From Deltaproteobacteria bacterium (lineage in GTDB: Bacteria > Desulfobacterota > DSM-4660 > Desulfatiglandales > HGW-15): a DNA stretch of 5,857 bases. Where the stretch lies: positions 1 through 5,857 of the forward strand of contig JAFGIC010000127.1 in the NCBI GenBank assembly GCA_016929815.1. The letters run 5' to 3'. The notes under the pieces were generated by a model. The model saw nothing but the letters and a program-made list of their open reading frames with translations, was not told where the DNA came from and did not search any database. Below are positions 1-5,759 of this stretch, in pieces. Position 1 is the first letter of the stretch; each line of letters begins with the position of its first letter. The translations under genes were made by a program, and so were the position numbers.

Positions 1-53
1 ATAAATCTGGTAATATTATTATAAATTTATGTTAGGGCAGGTATTATTTAAAG

Positions 54-482
54 ATGATTGCTTTCGATTTACAGTGTTCCAAAGGCCATGTATTTGAAGG
101 ATGGTTCGATAATCTGGAGTCCTATGAAAAACAAAACTCCATGAAACTGGTTAGCTGTCCCCATTGCAATGATAATAAAATCAAAAGAGTGCTTTCCCCT
201 GTGACATCCATTAAGTCCGCATCTGTCCAATTACCCGGAAATGACGATGGAAAAATTAATTATAAACAACTGGCGAAGGAGATGGTCAATTACATCAACA
301 GGGAATTTGAAGATTTAGGAACAGGCTTTGCCAAAGAAGCCTTAAAAATCCATTATGGGGTGTCAAAAGAGAGGAACATAAGGGGTTCGGCCACAGAAAA
401 CGAAGAAAGCATTCTCAGGGAGGAAGGTGTGCAGTTTTTTAAGATACCTCTTTTAAAAGCAGATGATGACAAGAAAAACTGA
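54..482 (+). CDS. DUF1178 family zinc-ribbon protein
   Basis: A 142-residue protein matching the DUF1178 family, whose biochemical function is unknown. The N-terminus has the family pattern: C8, then G11-H12, then FEGWF at residues 14-18, then a C35-P-H-C38 knuckle. C8, H12, C35 and C38 would form a small zinc ribbon. The middle (about 68-85) is a helical stretch. The C-terminal part carries the other family hallmark, with GFAKEALKIHYG at 91-102 followed by RNIRGSAT at 107-114 and a short EEG...PLL tail. The length is usual for the family. It is probably cytoplasmic, as no signal peptide or membrane segment is visible. The ATG is preceded by a purine-rich stretch (AGGGCAGG, 34-41) about 12 bases upstream, which is rather distant, and the start is chosen mainly because the family pattern begins at residue 1. 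It has no obvious functional link to the genes downstream. Family assignment is confident; the role is not known. Confidence 0.9.
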   Translation: MIAFDLQCSKGHVFEGWFDNLESYEKQNSMKLVSCPHCNDNKIKRVLSPVTSIKSASVQLPGNDDGKINYKQLAKEMVNYINREFEDLGTGFAKEALKIHYGVSKERNIRGSATENEESILREEGVQFFKIPLLKADDDKKN

Positions 483-579
483 TATGCTATAAAATTTGAA
501 CAGAAGGATTTATTGTTTAAACGATTGACTTATATCTTTTTATTGTGTTAGTAATTTTTAAAAATCATGCTTGATTTCC

Positions 580-621
580 TGCATTCATAGAATTGTTTAA
601 GCAAGCTACATTCTATAGGCA
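580..621. repeat. Imperfect inverted repeat (possible hairpin)
   Basis: ATAGAAT (587-593) and ATTCTAT (610-616) are perfectly complementary over 7 bp around a 16-base loop. After an asymmetric internal loop, TGC (580-582) can also pair with GCA (619-621). The stem is AT-rich and not followed by a T run, so it is not a standard terminator. It could be an operator or simply chance in AT-rich DNA. Confidence 0.25.
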
Positions 622-671
622 TAAGATTGATATTGTATTTAACAAAGTGGGCCTTCGGATGTCTTCAACTG

Positions 672-700
672 AATTCCCAGGGGCTAAGCAAACTGGAATT
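672..700. repeat. Imperfect inverted repeat upstream of the small membrane protein gene
   Basis: AATTCCCAG (672-680) and CTGGAATT (693-700) pair over 8 bp with one bulged C, enclosing 12 bases. It lies 36 bases before the ATG at 736, so it would fall in the 5' leader or promoter region. It may be a regulator site or leader hairpin; chance is also possible. Confidence 0.25.
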
Positions 701-722
701 ACGTTTCCCTATATCTGTTGAC

Positions 723-727
723 AGGTG
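723..727 (+). promoter_or_regulatory. Ribosome binding site for the small membrane protein gene
   Basis: AGGTG lies 8 bases before the ATG at 736. Together with the in-frame stop at 733-735, it fixes this start and supports the small open frame as a real gene. Confidence 0.55.
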
Positions 728-735
728 CCGTTTAA

Positions 736-1092
736 ATGAAAAAGGAATATAGGATAATTACTGTCATATCAATAAGCATTATTATCGTTTTGCTATTTCT
801 AAGTATTTATATAACCGTTGAAGAAACAATGCCGGGAAACGCCATTGTTGTAGTAACATTAGAGGACAAACTATATCACTCCATACACTTTGATCTTATC
901 TGTGTTGAAGGGAAAACTGCGCAGACAATGACCCTGTCCGAGGCCAGATCAAAGGGTTTTAAACCCCATGACTATGATGAAGAGCTTGATTATTTCAGGG
1001 GCAACAGAAGATTTCTTTTCCATCATCTACTCTCCAAACTGGGAATGAATGTCAACAGCAGATGGGATGAAAATGGCATCACGTTGTGGTGA
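736..1092 (+). CDS. Small membrane-anchored protein of unknown function with a degenerate Ada-like metal-binding motif
   Basis: A 118-residue protein that I do not recognise as a named family. Residues 7-28 form one hydrophobic helix after a basic N-terminus (MKKEYR), so it is likely an inner-membrane anchor or uncleaved signal with the remaining 90 residues outside the cytoplasm. From about residue 45 the layout resembles short Ada-like metal-binding modules of the form YHxxxC...GK...MTLEEARxxGYxPCxxC. Here one sees Y47-H48, G59-K60, MTLSEARSKGFKP at 65-77, then H78-D-Y-D81. The two Cys expected after the final Pro are replaced by His and Asp, and the first expected Cys is also missing, although C56 lies nearby. 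The C-terminal tail (about 86-118) is basic and aromatic, with H96-H97. The start is well fixed: an in-frame TAA directly precedes the ATG, and AGGTG (723-727) gives a Shine-Dalgarno 8 bases upstream. It is a plausible real gene, but its function is unknown. Confidence 0.7.
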   Translation: MKKEYRIITVISISIIIVLLFLSIYITVEETMPGNAIVVVTLEDKLYHSIHFDLICVEGKTAQTMTLSEARSKGFKPHDYDEELDYFRGNRRFLFHHLLSKLGMNVNSRWDENGITLW

Positions 1093-1126
1093 GTATTTAT
1101 TGAACAATATGTTTCTACCTTACCTT

Positions 1127-1153
1127 TTTGCCCGCTATTCCATCTTTTATAAT
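1127..1153 (+). promoter_or_regulatory. Candidate sigma70-type promoter for the phosphatase-cyclase operon
   Basis: A perfect TATAAT (1148-1153) lies about 130 bases before the phosphatase start, in the gap between it and the small membrane protein gene. The -35 region is poor: TTTGCC (1127-1132) at a short 15-base spacing is the best match. A second, weaker pair is TTGGAT (1163-1168) with AATATT (1186-1191) at 17 bases. A promoter is expected somewhere in this gap, but its position is uncertain. Confidence 0.3.
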
Positions 1154-1280
1154 CATCATTCGTTGGATATTCCCCAGAAGGGAAAAATATTCTGAAAACT
1201 CTAATGAGGCGCATATCGGATGAAAATGATTTTAAACGCGGGTATTATGGAAGACAATTTCTCAATATGGATAAAGGCTT

Positions 1281-2045
1281 ATGGATTTTAAATCTTTTGG
1301 ATTTTCCGACCCAGGCAAGATAAACAAGAATAATGAAGACAGTTTTCTCTGTAATAATGACGAAGGACTTTTCCTTGTGGCCGACGGCATGGGCGGCCAC
1401 GCCTCGGGAGAAACCGCAAGCAAACTGGCCGTGACTACTGTCGATGAATTCATTACAGCCAGCAGAGCCGGTGACATAAAATGGCCGATAACATATCGCA
1501 AAGAACTCAGCCTGGAGACAAACAGGATATTGGCAGGCGCTTATCTGGGGCATCTGAAAATAAAGGAGAAAAGTGAATCGGAACGTTCCATGAAGGGAAT
1601 GGGAACAACAATCGTTGGGGCGGTTATTGACGGAAAAAATCTTGCCATTATCAATGTAGGAGACAGCCGGCTATACAGGATAAGGGACAGGGCGATTAAG
1701 CTGTTGACTATTGATCATAGTCTTGCAATGGAACATTTTAAAAGCGGTATAATCTCCGAGGATGAGACAGCGGAACACCCTCTCAGGCATATTCTGACCA
1801 GGGCATTGGGCCATATAAATTCCAGTTCAAAAATAGACACATTTAAATCCGAAATAATGCAGAAGGATTTATATCTTATCTGCAGCGACGGTCTATACAC
1901 CATGGTCAATGAAGATAAGATTCTTAAGATTATTGAATCTGTTCAGGATGGCTCCCTTTACAAGATCGGGCTATCGCTGGTACTGGAGGCCAATCTGGCC
2001 GGCGGCCTGGATAATATAACAGCTGTGCTTATATCATTTTCGTAG
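1281..2045 (+). CDS. PP2C-family Ser/Thr protein phosphatase (PrpC/Stp type)
   Basis: A 254-residue single-domain, metal-dependent protein phosphatase that would hydrolyse phosphate from Ser/Thr-phosphorylated proteins in the cytoplasm. The PP2C motifs appear in order: SDPGKINKNNEDSF at 9-22, LFLVADGMGGHASGE at 30-44 with metal ligands D35-G36, GMGTTIVGAVI at 106-116, NVGDSRLYRI at 125-134, DHS at 145-147, LTRALG at 172-177, LICSDGL at 199-205 with metal ligand D203, and GGLDNITAVLI at 241-251 with metal ligand D244. Length and order fit the stand-alone bacterial subfamily, with no extra domains or membrane segment. One oddity is Asn at residue 15, where the family usually has the phosphate-binding Arg (GxxRxxNED). 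The ATG is the earliest possible start, as an in-frame TAA lies at 1272-1274; the Shine-Dalgarno (AAAGG, 1273-1277) is weak and close. It ends 41 bases before the cyclase gene, and co-transcription is likely. Such phosphatases usually oppose a Ser/Thr kinase, but none is in this window. Confidence 0.93.
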   Translation: MDFKSFGFSDPGKINKNNEDSFLCNNDEGLFLVADGMGGHASGETASKLAVTTVDEFITASRAGDIKWPITYRKELSLETNRILAGAYLGHLKIKEKSESERSMKGMGTTIVGAVIDGKNLAIINVGDSRLYRIRDRAIKLLTIDHSLAMEHFKSGIISEDETAEHPLRHILTRALGHINSSSKIDTFKSEIMQKDLYLICSDGLYTMVNEDKILKIIESVQDGSLYKIGLSLVLEANLAGGLDNITAVLISFS

Positions 2046-2072
2046 ATTTTGAATAATATGAATTTTTCAACC

Positions 2073-2078
2073 AGAGGT
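2073..2078 (+). promoter_or_regulatory. Ribosome binding site for the FHA-GAF-cyclase gene
   Basis: AGAGGT sits 8 bases before the ATG at 2087, in the 41-base gap after the phosphatase stop. It supports this start, which also coincides with the beginning of the FHA fold. Confidence 0.6.
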
Positions 2079-2086
2079 AACTGCCT

Positions 2087-3742
2087 ATGCCCAGCATCCA
2101 TATTATAGCGAAAGACGGTAGAATCTACGATTATACCATCTCCAAAAATGAGACTATAATCGGACGGGGGAAAGATTGTGATATCGTTCTTAAGGACACT
2201 ACAATCTCACGAAATCACGCTAAAATTAAAAAATTAAAGAGAGATTATTCCATAGTTGATCTGGGCAGTTTTAACGGCACATTGGTCAACGGCAAATCTA
2301 TCCAAAACGTCACACTGCACCATAATGATGAAATAAAGATCGGATTAACCAGACTTATATATAAAGACCAAGCAGATCGATTTGAAAGCTCTGATGTCCT
2401 TATATTCGAGACTGATGACGGCCCAGAGGATCTAAAGATCATTAAAAGCAATCCCCTGGCCGATTACAGACAATCGGAAGAGCTTCTTGTTGAAGGGTTT
2501 CGGGGAAAAGACAGCAGGATCACACTTGAGGATATCAAAATCAAAAATATCACCGAAGAGGGCGTCTCCAAACTGGAGAGGAGCAACAAGGTTCTTTTCG
2601 TACTTTATGAAATAAGCAGACAACTTAATTCCATCGGTGATTTCAACGAACTCCTGAACAAGATAATGGATTTGATCTTCATGATAATCGACGCCGATTA
2701 TGGCTTTCTGATCCTTACGGGCGAAAAAGGCAAAGAAGATCTTATTCCGGTAGTTGTAAAAGTTAAAAATGAGAAAATAAAGGAGAAAGGTGATATCAAG
2801 GCCAGCAGGACCATTGTAAATAAGGTAATAAAAGACAAGGTCTCGCTCCTTACATCCAATGCCATGATGGATTCCAGGCTGGAGCACGGGAAAAGTCTCT
2901 TCCTGCAGCAGATCAGATCTGCCATGTGTGTACCCCTATGGAAAAAAGACACCATCATCGGAGTTATCCAGCTGGGAAGCATAAGAATGGACAATCATTT
3001 TGATCAGGATGATCTTCAGCTTCTTCAAACCATCAGCAGTCAGATGGCAATGATAATAGAACAGGCGAGCCTGAATGAACAGATAAGGGAAGAGGAAATG
3101 ATGAGAAACAGGCTTGCCAGATTTCATTCGCCCCAGGTGATAGAATTGATCCTCAAGAGCGGGCAGGAGACAAAAGACAATATCATGGAGCCAAAGGACA
3201 TTACCGCGACCATACTTTTTGCGGACATAATAGGCTTCACCCGTTTATCCGAGAAGATGCCCCCAAGGGATATTAACATGATCCTAAACCGTTTTTTTTC
3301 CCGCATGACCGATATCATCTTTGAATTCGACGGTACCCTTGACAAATACATAGGTGACGCTCTCATGGCGGTCTTCGGCGCCCCCATGGAAAAAACGGGC
3401 GACGAGGAAAGGGCGATTCGGGCCGCTCTTAAAATGAGAGACGAACTTGCCGTTATGATGGAAAATACGGCAGTAGAAAATCGTTTTGATGTTAGAATTG
3501 GCATCAATACCGGGCGTGTTGTGGCAGGCAATATCGGATCACCCAGAAGGATGGACTACACCGTGATAGGGGACCCTGTGAATATCGCTCAAAGGCTGGA
3601 ATCCATAGCCCAGCCCAACCAGATCCTCATCGGCCAGGAGACGTACAATCACGTTAAGGGAAAATTCAAGATTGAAAAGATCGGAGAAAAACGGGTGAAA
3701 GGAAAAACCAAAGAGATTATGGCATATGAGGTCTTAAGCTGA
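2087..3742 (+). CDS. FHA-GAF-class III nucleotidyl cyclase, predicted adenylate cyclase
   Basis: A 551-residue soluble signalling enzyme predicted to make cAMP from ATP. The N-terminal FHA domain (about 1-92) has the phosphothreonine-binding residues G26-R27, S41-R42, H44, N63-G64 and N68-G69. A charged linker (about 93-166) leads into a GAF domain (about 169-328), then a short coiled linker and the RFHSPQVIELIL helix common just before cyclase domains. The cyclase domain (about 372-551) keeps both metal ligands, D380 in FADIIGFT and D424 in DKYIGDALMAVFG. It also has the base-selecting K420, transition-state residues N499 and R503, and Thr492 where class IIIa enzymes have Asp. The Lys/Thr pair marks class IIIb adenylate, rather than guanylate, cyclases. 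The GAF lacks the NKxF...DE motif of cyclic-nucleotide-binding GAFs, with G297-S298 at the NK position. The gene follows a PP2C phosphatase gene, suggesting that phosphorylation controls the FHA interaction; that link is inferred. Domain calls are strong; ligand and partner are unknown. Confidence 0.95.
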   Translation: MPSIHIIAKDGRIYDYTISKNETIIGRGKDCDIVLKDTTISRNHAKIKKLKRDYSIVDLGSFNGTLVNGKSIQNVTLHHNDEIKIGLTRLIYKDQADRFESSDVLIFETDDGPEDLKIIKSNPLADYRQSEELLVEGFRGKDSRITLEDIKIKNITEEGVSKLERSNKVLFVLYEISRQLNSIGDFNELLNKIMDLIFMIIDADYGFLILTGEKGKEDLIPVVVKVKNEKIKEKGDIKASRTIVNKVIKDKVSLLTSNAMMDSRLEHGKSLFLQQIRSAMCVPLWKKDTIIGVIQLGSIRMDNHFDQDDLQLLQTISSQMAMIIEQASLNEQIREEEMMRNRLARFHSPQVIELILKSGQETKDNIMEPKDITATILFADIIGFTRLSEKMPPRDINMILNRFFSRMTDIIFEFDGTLDKYIGDALMAVFGAPMEKTGDEERAIRAALKMRDELAVMMENTAVENRFDVRIGINTGRVVAGNIGSPRRMDYTVIGDPVNIAQRLESIAQPNQILIGQETYNHVKGKFKIEKIGEKRVKGKTKEIMAYEVLS

Positions 3743-3750
3743 GATACCTA

Positions 3751-5259
3751 CTATTCCTTCACATCCTTATCCTTTTTACGAATAAATGTTGCGATATTTT
3801 TTTTCAGCAGGTCATGCTCCTCCGACAGGGCCTTTAGTTTTTCATTGCTTTCCGCCGCGTAAAGACTCAACTTTTTAAGCTTCAATCTTATCTCTGTTAT
3901 ATCGGTGTTGACGATAACACACTCCACACCATTATCCTCAGTGCTTTGAGATGGGAATACCCTTGCCAGGACATATACCGGTTTTCCATCACTGGTTGTA
4001 TATTTCCATTGCCGGTTGGGAAAGGATTCTCCCTTAAGAACCCTTAAAATAGTGTCTTTAAAAAGCGGCCTGTAGTTTTTGGCAACAACAGACATGGGAC
4101 TTTTGCCTATCATTTCCGACGCGGTAAAGCCGAAGGCATCCTCACAGGCCTTGTTCCAGAGATCTATCTTTCCGCCTGCATCGATCCTGAAAACAGGCTG
4201 GGCATATAATTCATCCAGGTATTCTGGCTTTCCCCCTTCAACCGGTATCTTTCTGACCTCCTGAATGGTCTGGATCGCCCCCCTTATTATTCCGTTGTTG
4301 TCCATTATGGGTGCGGCAGTGATAATAGCCCTCTTGCCCTCCTTGAGTTTCGGCAGGAAGGTATCCATTTCAAACCATCCTGAATCTATATCGGATATTA
4401 ATGAATCGCCGAAGATCCTACCTATCGAGTTAATGTCATCAAGGACCATATCTGCTATACTTGTCTCGTCATTTGTATAAAAGCCCTCCCAGACCCTCTT
4501 GCCCAGAATATCTTCCGGGTAGAGACCTGAAAGCTCCTGGCAGGCGCGATTCCATTGTATCACTCTATGACTTTTATCAAGGACAAAGGTGGGAAGCGGA
4601 TACCTGTCAAAGATGTCATCCATGTATCTCTTGGATTCCCTGAGGGTGTAAGATTTTTCCTGTTCCCTTATTAATGCGTCACTCTTTTCCTTTTCAAACA
4701 GAAAGGCAAAGAGAAGTATGACAAGCAGGCAGACCATGTACACGCCCATATAATAGTTAGTCATGATATCCACGGGCAGGAGATTCTGAAACTGATGACC
4801 GGATTGGAACATGTATATTAAGATGCCCGTCTGGACAAAGATAACGCAGGCCCAGATCGTGCCCGAAAGGTACCCGTTGAGGAAGATCGCCAGGAGTATG
4901 AGCCCGGCGTTTAACAGCCAGGACGGATTGATAACCCCTTCATAGGTTATGGCCCCTGTCTTCCATGAGATTATCGTTATGGCGGCCCACAGGATAAACA
5001 CCGCATAGTTACCGACAAGGACAATATTTTTGGTCATCCTGAGCAGGACAACACCGCAAAGCATCAGGAAACCCGCAATGATCAAGGTATAAAAAAGCGG
5101 TATGGCACCTATGTAAAAATAAAAGATACCCAGAAATGGTGTTATGATAAAGAAGATCAGCTGGAATATGTTTAAGACCCTGACCCTGCGGATTAAATCG
5201 GGATCAGTGAGTGTAAGTCCGCTCGTGATGATATTTTTTATTATGGATTGCAGGTTCAT
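3751..5259 (-). CDS. Six-TM membrane sensor protein with two PAS domains and no output domain
   Basis: A 502-residue integral membrane protein. Six hydrophobic helices are visible at about 28-50, 52-73, 79-98, 114-131, 133-150 and 168-188, similar in arrangement to the six-helix sensory N-termini of many bacterial kinases and cyclases. A charged helix (189-211) leads to PAS1 (about 212-336, with HRVIQWNRACQELSG at 231-245) and PAS2 (about 346-456, with GKIDLWNKACEDAFGF at 363-378). A probable coiled coil (457-490) ends in a basic tail. No histidine kinase, GGDEF, EAL, HD-GYP, cyclase or methyl-accepting domain follows, so signal output must be through a partner. The gene lies 42 bases downstream of the pilin-like gene on the same strand and converges on the cyclase gene with 8 bases between stops. 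No good Shine-Dalgarno precedes the ATG; this start was kept because it gives the complete membrane region. Architecture is confident, function unknown. Confidence 0.88.
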   Translation of the reverse strand: MNLQSIIKNIITSGLTLTDPDLIRRVRVLNIFQLIFFIITPFLGIFYFYIGAIPLFYTLIIAGFLMLCGVVLLRMTKNIVLVGNYAVFILWAAITIISWKTGAITYEGVINPSWLLNAGLILLAIFLNGYLSGTIWACVIFVQTGILIYMFQSGHQFQNLLPVDIMTNYYMGVYMVCLLVILLFAFLFEKEKSDALIREQEKSYTLRESKRYMDDIFDRYPLPTFVLDKSHRVIQWNRACQELSGLYPEDILGKRVWEGFYTNDETSIADMVLDDINSIGRIFGDSLISDIDSGWFEMDTFLPKLKEGKRAIITAAPIMDNNGIIRGAIQTIQEVRKIPVEGGKPEYLDELYAQPVFRIDAGGKIDLWNKACEDAFGFTASEMIGKSPMSVVAKNYRPLFKDTILRVLKGESFPNRQWKYTTSDGKPVYVLARVFPSQSTEDNGVECVIVNTDITEIRLKLKKLSLYAAESNEKLKALSEEHDLLKKNIATFIRKKDKDVKE

Positions 5260-5276
5260 TCTATTAAATTTAGTCT

Positions 5277-5305
5277 AATATCCCATAAAAGAATCGGTTG
5301 ATCAA
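5277..5305 (-). promoter_or_regulatory. Candidate promoter just upstream of the PAS sensor gene
   Basis: On the minus strand, TTGATC (5305-5300) and GATATT (5282-5277) are separated by 17 bases, each matching 4 of 6 sigma70 consensus positions. Transcription would start close to the ATG at 5259, giving a very short leader, which fits the lack of a clear Shine-Dalgarno. The -35 box overlaps the pilin gene's stop codon. It could give the sensor its own expression besides read-through from the pilin gene. Confidence 0.28.
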
Positions 5306-5757
5306 GACACGTACTCAACAGTAATATCGCCTTTTTTATCAATTGTGTATATGACAAGATGAGCGTCACTGAAAATTTCTAAATTATTGCTCGAATGTAT
5401 AAACAATTGAAACAGTTCATTTCCTGGCTCATTAACAGGATAAAATACATATTCAAGAAAGTGATCGGTCGGAATCGTAATGTTTAGGTTATCAGATATA
5501 TAAATAATATTTTCGCTATCAGGCGGATCATTATGATATATCTCAAGAGTTTCACCTCCAGGAGGAAAAAATTTGTTATACTCCATATAATACACTACTT
5601 GTGCGTCAAGGATCTGCCTTGCCATAATGGTGGCCTCCGACCCGCGAGCCCTCATCTGCCATATGCGAAATACCGGGATAGCGGTCGCACCTAAAATACC
5701 GAGTATAGCTATAACAACGATAATCTCTACCAGTGTAAATCCGCTTTGCCGTCTCAT
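5302..5757 (-). CDS. Type IV pilin / type II secretion pseudopilin-like protein
   Basis: A 151-residue protein with a textbook class III prepilin N-terminus. It has a 6-residue basic leader (MRRQSG), the peptidase cleavage site between G6 and F7, and FTLVE at 7-11 with the conserved Glu at mature position 5. A hydrophobic helix at about 8-29 serves as membrane anchor and assembly spine. The region after it (about 33-62, with GSEATIMARQILDAQVVYYM and YNKFFPP) follows the alpha1 helix pattern of pilin-like proteins. The C-terminal globular domain has no cysteines, so there is no pilin disulfide loop, and I cannot assign it to a named pilin or pseudopilin. Mature subunits would be extracted from the inner membrane into a pilus or pseudopilus. 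A strong Shine-Dalgarno (5766-5774) lies 8 bases before the ATG. The gene starts 2 bases after the stop of the partial gene to its right, implying translational coupling in one operon, and it is followed by the PAS sensor gene. Confidence 0.9.
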   Translation of the reverse strand: MRRQSGFTLVEIIVVIAILGILGATAIPVFRIWQMRARGSEATIMARQILDAQVVYYMEYNKFFPPGGETLEIYHNDPPDSENIIYISDNLNITIPTDHFLEYVFYPVNEPGNELFQLFIHSSNNLEIFSDAHLVIYTIDKKGDITVEYVS

Positions 5758-5759
5758 CT

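Larger units (their letters stand above)
483..735. other. AT-rich intergenic gap with weak inverted repeats
   Basis: These 253 bases hold no convincing reading frame on either strand. Two imperfect inverted repeats are visible and listed separately (580-621 and 672-700). No intrinsic terminator (GC-rich stem plus T run) follows the DUF1178 stop. A TTGACT box at 525-530 could be a -35 element, but the best -10-like match (AGTAAT, 550-555) sits at a poor 19-base spacing. The gap probably contains the promoter for the small membrane protein gene, but I cannot place it. Confidence 0.5.

Noticed and set aside
1..53. Possible end of an upstream gene (a short open stretch to TAG at 33-35) and a TATAAA box at 20-25
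   Set aside because: Only about ten codons are visible and the expected -35 lies off the left edge, so neither can be supported.
525..555. Possible promoter with TTGACT at 525-530
   Set aside because: At 17 bases the downstream hexamer is TTAGTA, a poor match. The better AGTAAT needs a 19-base spacing. Too weak to call.
1163..1191. Short hairpin TTCCC/GGGAA at 1170-1184 and a weak promoter-like pair around it
   Set aside because: The stem is only 5 bp with no T run, so it is not a terminator. The promoter pair matches consensus less well in its -10 box than the perfect TATAAT at 1148-1153.
1204..1323. A 39-codon plus-strand frame (ATG at 1204) overlapping the start of the phosphatase gene
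   Set aside because: It has no Shine-Dalgarno and no recognisable motif, and it overlaps the strongly supported phosphatase start by 43 bases. Probably chance.
1245..1553. A 102-codon minus-strand frame opposite the phosphatase N-terminus
   Set aside because: It runs opposite the conserved PP2C motifs 1 and 2 and shows no independent support.
2432..2887. A 151-codon minus-strand frame inside the cyclase gene
   Set aside because: It is antisense to the linker and GAF region of a well-supported gene. Its translation shows no domain pattern, so it is a shadow frame.
3124..3531. A 135-codon minus-strand frame inside the cyclase catalytic domain
   Set aside because: It lies opposite conserved cyclase motifs and its composition (rich in Ser, Met and Ile) is typical of an antisense shadow.
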